Shown piece after piece: positions 1 through 7,977 of a stretch of DNA of 12,492 nucleotides. Both the position numbers and the translations under genes were made by a program. Source of the DNA: Cylindrodendrum hubeiense (Eukaryota > Ascomycota > Sordariomycetes > Hypocreales > Nectriaceae). The notes under the pieces are model-generated. The model ran no database searches. It was given only the letters and a program-made list of their open reading frames with translations, and was not told the origin of the DNA. Numbering within the stretch: position 1 is the first letter of the stretch; the number at the start of each line of letters is the position of its first letter. The DNA is taken from positions 1 to 12,492 of the forward strand of contig JAANBB010000736.1 of the NCBI GenBank assembly GCA_014621425.1. The letters run 5' to 3'.

Positions 1-2825
1 TTATCCTTCGGCTCTTGGTTTATGTACTCCGGATTTCGTTCCCTTTGACAAACATTCTGGCGAATACACTCAACTTGCTCTGGCGGAACCGGCTGTTCCA
101 CTTCTAAGCTGTTCATGTAGCCGTCAAAATCATCCTCGAGCCAGCGCGTTATCTTCGAGGCACTCGGGAGGGCCCAGTTCTTCCACACCCTTTTAACCCA
201 GAAACTGAAGTCGTCTCCTAGACCTAGCTGCACCAGAAGCCTCCGTAGAACATCCAAGTCGTAGCCTCGCGGGCTCTGGCACCGCATTAGGTTCTCAATC
301 ATCTGTTTCCAAGCCTCCGGCTCTGCTTTGTCGGCGAATTGAAACAGAGCGACCAGAAGCTGACTGAACCGGATAATCAAGTCGGGATCTAGATTGCCCT
401 CCAGATGGCGAAACTCGACAGAACCTGAGAAGTACCCAGGGACGGGAGTGCCTTTGACCCGGAGGATACTGACACAGCTTCTGGCCCCGCCGCGCATGAT
501 GAGGTCTTCGAGCGCCTCCTTGTTAGGCGCCATCCAAAGCTTCTTCAAGATGGCGACGTCCCCAGACCGCAGTTCATCGACAGGGATGTGTTGAAAAAAG
601 TCACCCGTCGCAGATCCGTTTTCCCACCGCTCGTCATAGACGCCAACCAGCCCGAAACCATTGCACTCTCGCAAGGGAGGGCTGAACCCAAAATTCTTTC
701 TCCTATCCGGGCGACAGAGACTGAAGATGACATGGTCAGCGCAATACATGAGGCAAGTCAGCTTGCGGTAGAAGTGGAATGGCATGGGCCCTGTCCCTTT
801 GCCAACGCTGACATGAAGTCCGCACCTCTGGTCGGTGACAAGTCTCATGGTGCGCCGTAGGCCTGCAACGACATCAAGGATAGATTCCCAACACTCAGGC
901 TTGTCTCTCAGGATGGGACTCACTATCTCCAAGCCGTGTAGCCAGTCATAGCCCTTCCAGTCCTTGTAGTTTCCAAGAGACACGTCTTCCTTGACACCCC
1001 AGGCCTGCCACTCATCCGCGTACTCTGGGTTGCAAAAGAAGCCGCCTTCCTCTGCAAACATCTTCTTCCGAGCGATGATGGAATCTATCCCCGAATATTC
1101 CAGACTGGAATAGGGGCTATAGAAATAGACACCCAAGTTTCTTCTCACCATTTGAATAATGTTGTGAGATCTCGTCTCGAACTTGAAGCCGTGAGCATAG
1201 TCTCGGCCATCACTCGGATCAGGGTCCTGGCATGTTTGTCCTGCGCCATTACTCCAAGTCTCAATGTATTTTTGAGCTTCTTCCTCACATTCAAACCAAT
1301 GCCCCGATTGACACTCTGCAATTGACGCAGCCCTCTCCCCTTCTGTCTCACCAGATGAAGGAGTTTGCATTTCGAGCTCAATCCCCATGGTGTAGCAACC
1401 GTTGTCTGTGGTCTTAGCTGATTTTCCCCATTTATCAAGTCGCTTACCGAAGTCGTCTAAAAACGATTTGCTGATTTCCCGGTCCATCTTTAACGGAAGT
1501 GTGCCCGCCTTCAGGACGGGCTCTGATTCATCGTCTGGAACTCCTTTCTTCAATTTCGGCCATGTCTTAAAGTCCGGGATCTCCATTGTCGTTGGCCTTG
1601 TCTGATAATAGTTCGCTGATGCTTGTAAGCCACTGTCGGTGAGAAAATCAAACAGAGTGATCTTTTGTTGCACCTCGCGCTGCAAGGCTCTTAAATCATC
1701 TTGGATGCATTCTAGGGACTTTCCGACGCCTACCGAGACTAGGAATGTGCAGACACAAGCCCAGTGACAAATTGCGTCAAAATCAAGAGTCCCGCAGTGC
1801 TGATTGAACTCGATCATGCCTCTGCTGCCGCACTCTTTTAGTCCTCGAAAGTCATACGCAGGTCTAGGCCGCTGACAGTCGCCATCATATGTAATGGGAA
1901 CCAATTCTAGAAGATGAATTAGCTCTGAGAAATCTTTGGCGTTTCGGATTCTACTCAGCCCGTGTCGGAATTTTGGTGCGCTCAGTTCCCCCGGGTGCGA
2001 GAGGAGACTCAATGGTTGTCTGTCGGGGGAGAGGCGATTGTCCCATGGGTCTGGTATTCTATCCGCAGAAGCCAACTGAACACGCAGATCGATGTGACTC
2101 TGATTTTCGGCGAGATTGCTGAACTGCAGACCCAAGGCTCCAAGTGAGCCCGGTCCACAATGAGGGACATGTATCGTGTCTAGGAGAGGGTCTGCAACCC
2201 AGATGAGTGATGAGATCGTCTTCAACTCTTCAAACTCTAGGCTTTCCTTAGCCGGCCTCACCAATATCCCTAGGCGTGTATCGGCGTTGCAAATGGTGAT
2301 GTACTGATTGTTGAGAATGTGAATGACCTCAGAAAAGCCATTGAACAGGGGAGAGCCCGTTGATTTGCCAGATGTATAAACAGGTGACGTGAGCTTCACA
2401 CCAACCCAGCTATACTCCGGGTCTTGGTGTTCGTCGATATCCTGATCGTACGAAACCACCCACATACTGTCAGTGTCTGTTGCAGATTCATCCCTTGGCT
2501 CCATCCACGCCTCTGAACTCAAGGTCGTCCCGTCAGGCAAGGTCCAGTTCGTTGTCAGCCCTTTGCGACCCAATGAGTTTGCGAGTCGAAATAGAACCCA
2601 CCCCTTGTATCTGCCTTTGGAAGTTGGCTCACCGTTGGGATCTCGAAGTCCCAGAGGAGAGTAACAGAAGGAGTCGGGAGGGCCTTGGATTGAGCGTCCG
2701 ACGCGGTGAAGGAATGTCTCGGGCTGTCCTCCTGACCAGTATGCAAAGCCCCTGGTAACTGCAATCAGAACACGAAGCTCGACCCGGAACTCGACACTGT
2801 TCGGAAAATTCACGATTGAAGACAT
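1..2825 (-). CDS. Tandem-domain amidoligase (COOH-NH2 ligase family) protein, 3' end outside window
   Basis: One uninterrupted frame of 941 codons runs from ATG 2825 to the window edge with no stop and no intron needed. The start has a strong context (ACCACC before ATG, T after). Residues about 475-840 match the Amidoligase_2 type of the glutamine-synthetase/GCS-like ligase fold. Seen in order are GIELE (481-485), EIVSPIL (633-639), CGLHVSVG (668-675) and EFRHLEGNLD (804-813). Known members are predicted to join a carboxylate to an amine using ATP through an acyl-phosphate. Residues about 10-370 look like a second, degraded copy: VELR (15-18), GVKLTSPVY (142-150), LGILV (185-189) and EFNQHCGTLD (339-348). 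There is no signal peptide or clear membrane segment, so a cytosolic location is inferred. The remaining 3' part is probably short, since the C-terminal domain is already complete. Substrate is unknown. Family assignment is confident, activity is not proven. Confidence 0.85.
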   Translation of the reverse strand, partial: MSSIVNFPNSVEFRVELRVLIAVTRGFAYWSGGQPETFLHRVGRSIQGPPDSFCYSPLGLRDPNGEPTSKGRYKGWVLFRLANSLGRKGLTTNWTLPDGTTLSSEAWMEPRDESATDTDSMWVVSYDQDIDEHQDPEYSWVGVKLTSPVYTSGKSTGSPLFNGFSEVIHILNNQYITICNADTRLGILVRPAKESLEFEELKTISSLIWVADPLLDTIHVPHCGPGSLGALGLQFSNLAENQSHIDLRVQLASADRIPDPWDNRLSPDRQPLSLLSHPGELSAPKFRHGLSRIRNAKDFSELIHLLELVPITYDGDCQRPRPAYDFRGLKECGSRGMIEFNQHCGTLDFDAICHWACVCTFLVSVGVGKSLECIQDDLRALQREVQQKITLFDFLTDSGLQASANYYQTRPTTMEIPDFKTWPKLKKGVPDDESEPVLKAGTLPLKMDREISKSFLDDFGKRLDKWGKSAKTTDNGCYTMGIELEMQTPSSGETEGERAASIAECQSGHWFECEEEAQKYIETWSNGAGQTCQDPDPSDGRDYAHGFKFETRSHNIIQMVRRNLGVYFYSPYSSLEYSGIDSIIARKKMFAEEGGFFCNPEYADEWQAWGVKEDVSLGNYKDWKGYDWLHGLEIVSPILRDKPECWESILDVVAGLRRTMRLVTDQRCGLHVSVGKGTGPMPFHFYRKLTCLMYCADHVIFSLCRPDRRKNFGFSPPLRECNGFGLVGVYDERWENGSATGDFFQHIPVDELRSGDVAILKKLWMAPNKEALEDLIMRGGARSCVSILRVKGTPVPGYFSGSVEFRHLEGNLDPDLIIRFSQLLVALFQFADKAEPEAWKQMIENLMRCQSPRGYDLDVLRRLLVQLGLGDDFSFWVKRVWKNWALPSASKITRWLEDDFDGYMNSLEVEQPVPPEQVECIRQNVCQRERNPEYINQEPKD

Positions 2826-3201
2826 GGTGGTCTTGGATCGATTGAACCGATTGAGGGGGTTTGGCGAGGAAGAAATTCTTTGTGTATGAAGAGCGAGATC
2901 AGATGCTGTAAGATATAGCGATAGTCTTAGAAGAAGCTGTGAAGCTGATGTATACAAGCCCTCGTATGCTACACGTGGAAGGATGCCCCTTATATACGTT
3001 GAGTTTGGGCGTTAGAGTTCTAAAATAGAGTAAATAATGAGAATAAAGCATTGTTAGGCCACGGTGAACACAATCTTGAGTTTCACCGGTTGAGGATAAA
3101 TACCTCTTTGTAAGAATATAACATTGCCTATGTTCTGACAAAGAGTTCCGAACAGGTCGATTTGCACTAATAGCGTCTTTCAACCCATGGAAATCGATCA
3201 T
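2826..3201. other. Intergenic region: GPATCH11-type 3' end and amidoligase promoter
   Basis: This 376-bp stretch is AT-richer than its flanks and holds the 3' untranslated part of the G-patch gene plus the promoter and leader of the amidoligase gene, all on the minus strand. It contains the TATA box and E-box listed separately. Two copies of CGATTGA (2839-2845 and 2848-2854) lie just before the start codon and a third (2813-2819) just inside the gene. Reading frames here are short and show no protein family. Confidence 0.6.
2990..2996 (-). promoter_or_regulatory. TATA box of the amidoligase gene
   Basis: On the minus strand the sequence reads TATATAAGGGG, a full match to the TATA consensus, 165 nt upstream of ATG 2825. 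A CACGTG E-box (2972-2977) lies about 13 nt further downstream, near where transcription would be expected to begin. That implies a 5' leader of roughly 100-135 nt. No comparable TATA element was noticed before NOP14. In fungi, TATA-containing promoters tend to belong to regulated genes; that reading is inference here. Confidence 0.6.
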
Positions 3202-4215
3202 TCAATCGTGGTCTTCCTCCGTCAGTCCAGGACATCCCTCCATTTCCGAGTCAGCGTATGCCATTTTGCACCAGAAGCAGTATCGATACTTCTCCCGGAG
3301 GTATTCTAATACCCGTTTTAGCCGCTCCTCAATCTCCAATGCGTTAAACTCGTCCAATTCCTCGTCCTCCTCGTCTAGGTCCTCAGCCGTTTCAAATATC
3401 GTGCGTCCTTTGCCCAAAGCCTTCTTGTCATCCTCATCCTCACTGTCATCCTCATATGTAGGAAGCCGGGAGAGCGACTGCTCAAGGTCATACCGCATCC
3501 GTCTGTCGCGTTCCTTTTCCTCGCGGTACCGAGCGAGGCTTCGGTACAGCACTGGGATGGACTTGAGAGGGCGTGATGATATTGAGTGTGGCTTCTTTGT
3601 CGACTGGGCATTCTCGGGTGATGTGGAGGCGTCGTCCGTGCTGGTGTGCTGAATGCCGGATTGTTCATCGTCCATGCCTTCGGCAACGCGTTGTGCGGCC
3701 CAGAGCTGCTTCTCCAAACGGGCCTCCTCGCGCTCCCTCCTTACGCGGTCGCGATATTCAAGCGGATCCATCTTTGCCATCTTCACATCCCTCTCTTGTG
3801 CCGCTTCCCGCATCTTCCTCTTTTTCTCATTCTCCAGGCCAATACCGCTACGGTCCTCCTTGACGCTGACCTTGATCGGCTCTGCCCTTCCCTGAGCCTG
3901 GCCATCCTCCGCCTTTTTTCCAAGGCCACCACCAGTGAAGCCCATCTTAGCCATCATGGCGAGGCCCTTGCTCTTCTTGGCCCGGGGGTCGTCTAGCATG
4001 GATGTTGACAGCGCTTTCTCTCGCGCGGCTTCCTCCTCCTCGGCGATCTCGGCCTTGGACTTGACGATGCCTCTCGCACGAGATTCGCGTTTTAATCGTT
4101 GGGTCCGCTGAAAGGATGTCTCCTTGATGGGCGCGGGATCGTCAAAGGTCATGTTCATGTAGTCGTCATCGTCGTCATCTGGTGCACTTGCACCGTTCTG
4201 TTGCGACGCGCTCAT
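3202..4215 (-). CDS. GPATCH11: G-patch domain protein, GPATCH11-type (G-patch plus DUF4187)
   Basis: A single exon encodes 337 aa. Order of parts: acidic N-terminus with a run of six Asp (13-18) followed by YM; a charged helical stretch (35-75); a glycine-rich G-patch (about 82-128) with MGFTGGGLGKK and RSGIGLE; a long Lys/Arg/Glu coiled-coil-like stretch (130-180 and 225-250); an acidic patch (255-292); and the conserved C-terminal DUF4187 region (about 290-337). The last carries YCFWC, C328 in CPG, and H336 in EEDHD, which could bind zinc through C313, C316, C328 and H336. G-patch proteins generally bind and activate DEAH-box RNA helicases, and the human orthologue is linked to RNA processing and kinetochores. 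The start at 4215 fits the family's short acidic N-terminus. An in-frame ATG at 4557 would add 114 residues unlike any family member. Nuclear location is inferred. Confidence 0.85.
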   Translation of the reverse strand: MSASQQNGASAPDDDDDDYMNMTFDDPAPIKETSFQRTQRLKRESRARGIVKSKAEIAEEEEAAREKALSTSMLDDPRAKKSKGLAMMAKMGFTGGGLGKKAEDGQAQGRAEPIKVSVKEDRSGIGLENEKKRKMREAAQERDVKMAKMDPLEYRDRVRREREEARLEKQLWAAQRVAEGMDDEQSGIQHTSTDDASTSPENAQSTKKPHSISSRPLKSIPVLYRSLARYREEKERDRRMRYDLEQSLSRLPTYEDDSEDEDDKKALGKGRTIFETAEDLDEEDEELDEFNALEIEERLKRVLEYLREKYRYCFWCKMAYADSEMEGCPGLTEEDHD

Positions 4216-4703
4216 AATGAGAAGGTGTCCCGGGAGTCGTGAGATGAGCCTGGGACGACGAGTAAAGTGGGATTGGAGAAAGGCCACGGGTCGGAGCCTG
4301 AGTGAATATCGGCAATGTTGATTGATAGAGAGACGTTCGATGAAGTTTTTGAGACGTAATTGTCCTGAGAAAATCGCTTTCAGTGGAGGCGGCTGTATTA
4401 CAGAAGGTCTCATGGGCTTTTCAGGCAGAAATCTCAGCCCCTTTGGAGTACAGTTGGGGTAAAACAAGAGCACACTGTATTTTCGCATTGGTTTAGCGGA
4501 CCACAGGGTCACTACGGCGCTGTTTAATGTCCATAAATACAGTGCGAATAAACTCATCCGCCGACAAAAACCCTTTTAGCCATAAACACTCGAGTCTCGT
4601 TCAAAGTAGGTAGGGTCACATTCGCAACAAAGCACAGTTGGTCTGACAGCAGGTTTTGACATGGAAACAAAATGTTCTGGTATTATGTGCACGGGATATC
4701 CTT
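4216..4703. other. Intergenic region between NOP14 and the G-patch gene
   Basis: This 488-bp stretch holds the NOP14 3' untranslated region and the promoter/leader of the G-patch gene, both minus strand. The part next to the G-patch start (4216-4557) stays open in the same frame for 114 codons and contains real ATGs. Its predicted peptide is rich in Arg, Leu and Ser and unlike the charged protein that follows, so it is read as leader sequence. Nothing else was recognised. Confidence 0.5.
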
Positions 4704-7471
4704 CTACCTGTTGTTCTTTCTCTTTCGCGCCGCTTTTTCCCTCTCGTACGCATTCGACTCGCGTCCCTCTTCGCTCTGGATCTCGGCCACAAGCCTCTTG
4801 TACTTCTTCTCGTACGCCTCGTCCTTGGCCTTCTTGACCCGGAGCTTCTCTCTCGCCATGAAGTTGGCGTCCTTCCGCAGCTCTCTCATCGCACCCTTGC
4901 GCTCCTGCTTGTGCTCGGCCTTCAACTTGGCAAGCTCGGCACGCTCGCGATCGGGGTCGTAGTGCTTGTCGGGATCGAATGTCTCCTCGAACTTGGGCAC
5001 GAATGTCTTGATAGCTAAGGCCTTGTGGTGATGCAGCTCTAGGTTGCGGCGAGACAGCTGAGCTACCTGGAGCATCCGCTCAAGTCTGGTCTGGAGTTTC
5101 TCAACTCGCTCAACTAGAGCAGAAGGCAGATGGGAACGGCAGCTCTTGCTGCTGAGGTGCTTCAGGACGTCGGCTCCCTGAGAAAAGCTTTCGATGAACG
5201 AACTCTTTCCAGTCCACGTATCCGCAGCTGCCTCGAGGACTTGAAGGGTCGTATCCAAGACGGAGATTTTAAGTGCTTTGGCTTGTGTGCCTGTAACATC
5301 AATACCTAGGCAATCAGTGAAGTTCAGCTTCCTTAGAAGAGACTTTTTGCAAGACTCAGCCCGAACCCCGGCAGGGGCGGTGTGAACAGGGAAGCTTCCC
5401 AGCTTTTTCGACGCTGCAATAGGTGAGAGTGCGCAGAGAGTGTTCAGAGAGAAGTTGATGACCTCTGGGACGTATCTCTTGGCTAGCTTCTGATAGCTGA
5501 CAGCAAGGATCGACAGGTAGGTGCCAATCGCAAAGTCAGACAGCTGCTGTGGGACTTTCTGTCCGAGATAGCGCGTAATTGTCAACATGGCAGGCGTGAC
5601 AACCTGGTGGAAGTGATCAGATGTAGGGAAGACGGAGCCAACAGCTGAGAGGAGAATCAAATCACCAGGCTGTGGAGCAAGGGGACGCGAAGCGGCCATC
5701 TCCTCCATGTTCTGTCGGAATTGCTTGCTGATCTCGATGGGGAACATCTTGGCCAGAGAGTGGATATGGCGAACAACACTCTCCAGAACGGAAAACGAAG
5801 GAGATGTCGCAGGATCCCAAGGAGAGGCGATCAAGTCGACCAGAGCCGCAGAAAAATTTGCGAGCCGTTCCTTGTTCCTGCTGTCAAGCTTCGGATGATA
5901 AAGCGCACGGATTCGTTGAATGATGGTGGGGATCGCCTTTGATGGGTAAGGTGCCGTGACTGATTGGAACTCTTCGTAGGACTGGGGGCAAGGGAAGGTG
6001 TATGGTAGCCCCTGATCGTCACCCTTTTGAATTGCCGAGGCCTTTGTCGACGAGTCTGCCTCGAAAACAGGGTTTCTGGCCTCTTCTTCGTTGAGAAGGC
6101 CCTTGGTGAAGTCGTCCTCCTCGTCCTCAGAGCCCTCGGCATCGGAGTCGTCGTCGCTTTCCATGAGTTCCAAATCAGACCCACTCGCCACGAGGTCATC
6201 ATCGATGAGGAAGTCATCCTCATCGTCAAATCCTAGCTCGGTTGCAGTAGGTCGAGATGTGAGACCACTTCCCAGACCAAAGTCTTCGTCGTCTTCGGCC
6301 ATATCCATGAAGAAATCCTCCTCCTTGGAGGCACCCTTCTCCGACTTGGCCTCGCTCTCGCTGTCTGTCACCTCCTCGCCTCTCATACGTCGTTGTCGCT
6401 TATCCTCAAGCTCCTTTAGCCTCTGGGACTCCTCTTCAACCTTCTCCTCGTCCGTCTTTGTGCGATCGGCAGGTTGAGCTCTCTTGTCCTGAGCCAGCTT
6501 TTTGACTTGGAGGTCGAATTCCCTCTCGAAAGCGCTTCGCTCTACACCGGCAATAGTGGAGATCGGTGCGTTACCTGGGGCGTGAGGCTTGGAGCCTTGC
6601 GGACCTTGGGAGAGAAGCCAGTGAAGGTTGGGGAGCTCCTTGTCGAGTTGTGCTCGGACATCGTCGTCTACCTCCTTGGCAGCTTGACGTTCGTACTTGT
6701 GCAGCTTGGACTTGGCGATGACCTCTTCCATCACTTCTTTCTTCGTCTTCTTCCGTTCAGGTTCACCGTTCTCGTCTTCCTCCGCAACCGCCAGGTCGCG
6801 AATTCGCTTCAGTCGCTGCATCTCGCGGACAGAGACGTCACTGTCGTACCCATCGAGGTCTTCTTCCTCGAAGTCGTCCTTGGGCTGCATGTCTTTGAAT
6901 TTCAAGGACTTGCCCATATGTGTCAAGCTATCCTCGGGCTCATCATCTTCCAGGTCGAACATGGATCCCCTCTTGTGGCTTCTCTGCTTCTCGCGCGCGA
7001 AACGTTCCAGCATCTTCTCCTCGGGGGCCATGGTGGGATCGTTTTCACCGAATCGACGATCGATGATACCGCCGACCTTGTTACGGCGTTGCATCTCGAC
7101 GAGCAGGGTTTCTCGGCGCTGTCGTGCCTACGTTAGCAGTGTACCAATGAATCCAAGTCTGTGTCTGTTACCCTCGCTTCGCTGGCCGCCTTGGTCTGGC
7201 CGGGACGGCCCTTGATGCCACCTGCAATTCCGGCAGCAGTCGGACGGTTGGTGGTGACTTCGAATTTGGGTCCGCGAGCGGCATGCTTCAGATCAAAAGG
7301 ATTGAACTGCTCGCGAATGCTTTCCAGAACCACCCCTCTCTGGAGTCGCTTTTCGTTGCGGGCGATTCCATCCTCTGCCACGCGCCGTTTCTGTTTCTTG
7401 GATTGCTGTGGACCAACGATCCCCTGCTCCCTGAGGGACGCCTTGAGGCGTTTGAGCTGAGAGCCGGCCAT
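4704..7471 (-). CDS. NOP14: Nop14, nucleolar small-subunit processome protein
   Basis: Exon 1 is 7471-7172 (100 codons). Exon 2 is 7118-4704, giving 904 aa, or 7127-4704 for 907 aa if the nearer acceptor is used. Nop14 is a stable part of the nucleolar 90S/SSU processome, needed for 18S rRNA processing and 40S assembly. In yeast it works with Noc4 and Emg1. Seen here: the basic N-terminus beginning MAGSQLKRLKASLRE; the family hallmark GGIIDRRFGENDPTM (about 116-130); several acidic Asp/Glu tracts, the strongest at about 395-440; a helical middle; and the conserved Lys/Arg-rich tail from about 814, with RKGAMRELRKD and a terminal KRKNNR resembling a nuclear/nucleolar signal. ATG 7471 is the first in-frame ATG; the frame further upstream lacks one. 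Length fits fungal Nop14 and no domain is missing. Confidence 0.93.
7119..7171 (-). other. Intron of NOP14 (53 nt; alternative 44-nt form)
   Basis: The donor is GTAACA (G at 7171) in phase 0 after an Arg codon, with branch-point-like GCTAAC at 7137-7132. Two in-frame acceptors follow: TAG ending at 7128 and CAG ending at 7119. The nearer one leaves only about 5 nt between the branch A and the AG, unusually tight. The farther one leaves about 14 nt, normal for fungi, and gives SEARRRETLLVEM, a closer fit to what I remember of Nop14 than the version with three extra residues. The intron itself is needed to join the two Nop14 halves. Confidence 0.75.
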
Positions 7472-7977
7472 CTCAACTTTGGTGGTTGTGGGAGTCTTGC
7501 CGTGGACTTTCAAGGATCAGAAAGCTGGGATTTTTTTCTTTGAAAATCCTTATCGCTATCGGCTCCGTAATGGATTGGGTTGTGGGGCGGACCTTGCGTC
7601 CACCGCGGCCCCACACTGGTGAGCCAGCTGCCAGGACACGTTCAAGGATGCTGGGAACTGCCCTGAGTCGCTTCTATAGTGAGAGAGTTTCTGGACTAGA
7701 GACGGGAAACCCAATCGAATTATTGTAAAGTCTAGACTAGACCCAGATCGCAATTTTGGATCCTTCGAAGTCGTTGAATGTTAAACTTGGAGGTATGAGG
7801 GATGTCGCCGTCAGTCTTGTAGGCACTATTCTTGTTTAGGCTTCAGCTAGGGCGGTGAGATCTGGCAAAATCTGCCCGTCACGTCAGGAGCCTGACAGCT
7901 TGCTTTCCTTGACGCCGAAGGCATCGCGCTCCCATACTCACCAATATCATGAAATCAATAAAAGTCTACTGAACAAG
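7472..7977. promoter_or_regulatory. Divergent promoter region shared by NOP14 and the membrane-anchored gene
   Basis: This 506-bp stretch lies between two divergently oriented start codons. Near NOP14 it holds a T-tract and a 7-bp inverted repeat, GGATTTT (7528-7534) and AAAATCC (7543-7549). It also holds GCGATAAGG on the minus strand (7556-7548), one base from the PAC core GCGATGAG that marks many fungal ribosome-biogenesis genes. Near the other gene there is a CCAAT at 7941-7944 region and a 7-codon upstream ORF listed separately. No TATA box was recognised on either side. Functional roles are inferred from position. Confidence 0.5.
7949..7972 (+). promoter_or_regulatory. Short upstream ORF before the membrane-anchored gene
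   Basis: ATG at 7949 opens a 7-codon frame (MKSIKVY) closed by TGA at 7970-7972, leaving only 5 nt before the main ATG at 7978. If the transcript starts upstream of 7949, ribosomes would terminate almost on top of the true start, which could lower translation or require leaky scanning or reinitiation. The transcription start is unknown, so this may be untranscribed. Confidence 0.35.

Noticed and set aside
394..2664. Several plus-strand open frames antisense to the amidoligase gene
   Set aside because: They are short, show no family and overlap a continuous 941-codon frame with clear domain motifs.
2899..3201. 100-codon minus-strand frame directly after the G-patch stop codon
   Set aside because: It begins right after the stop in the 3' untranslated region, has no recognisable domain and runs over the TATA box of the next gene.
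4216..4557. In-frame 114-residue N-terminal extension of the G-patch protein starting at ATG 4557
   Set aside because: The extension is Arg/Leu/Ser-rich and unlike the acidic, short N-terminus typical of the family. The start at 4215 has A at -3 and gives the expected length. An alternative isoform is possible but has no support here.
4656..7215. Plus-strand Leu/Ser-rich frames antisense to NOP14, up to 220 codons
   Set aside because: They arise as complements of Lys/Glu/Asp-rich codons in NOP14. The Leu- and Ser-rich composition mimics membrane proteins but is a shadow effect.
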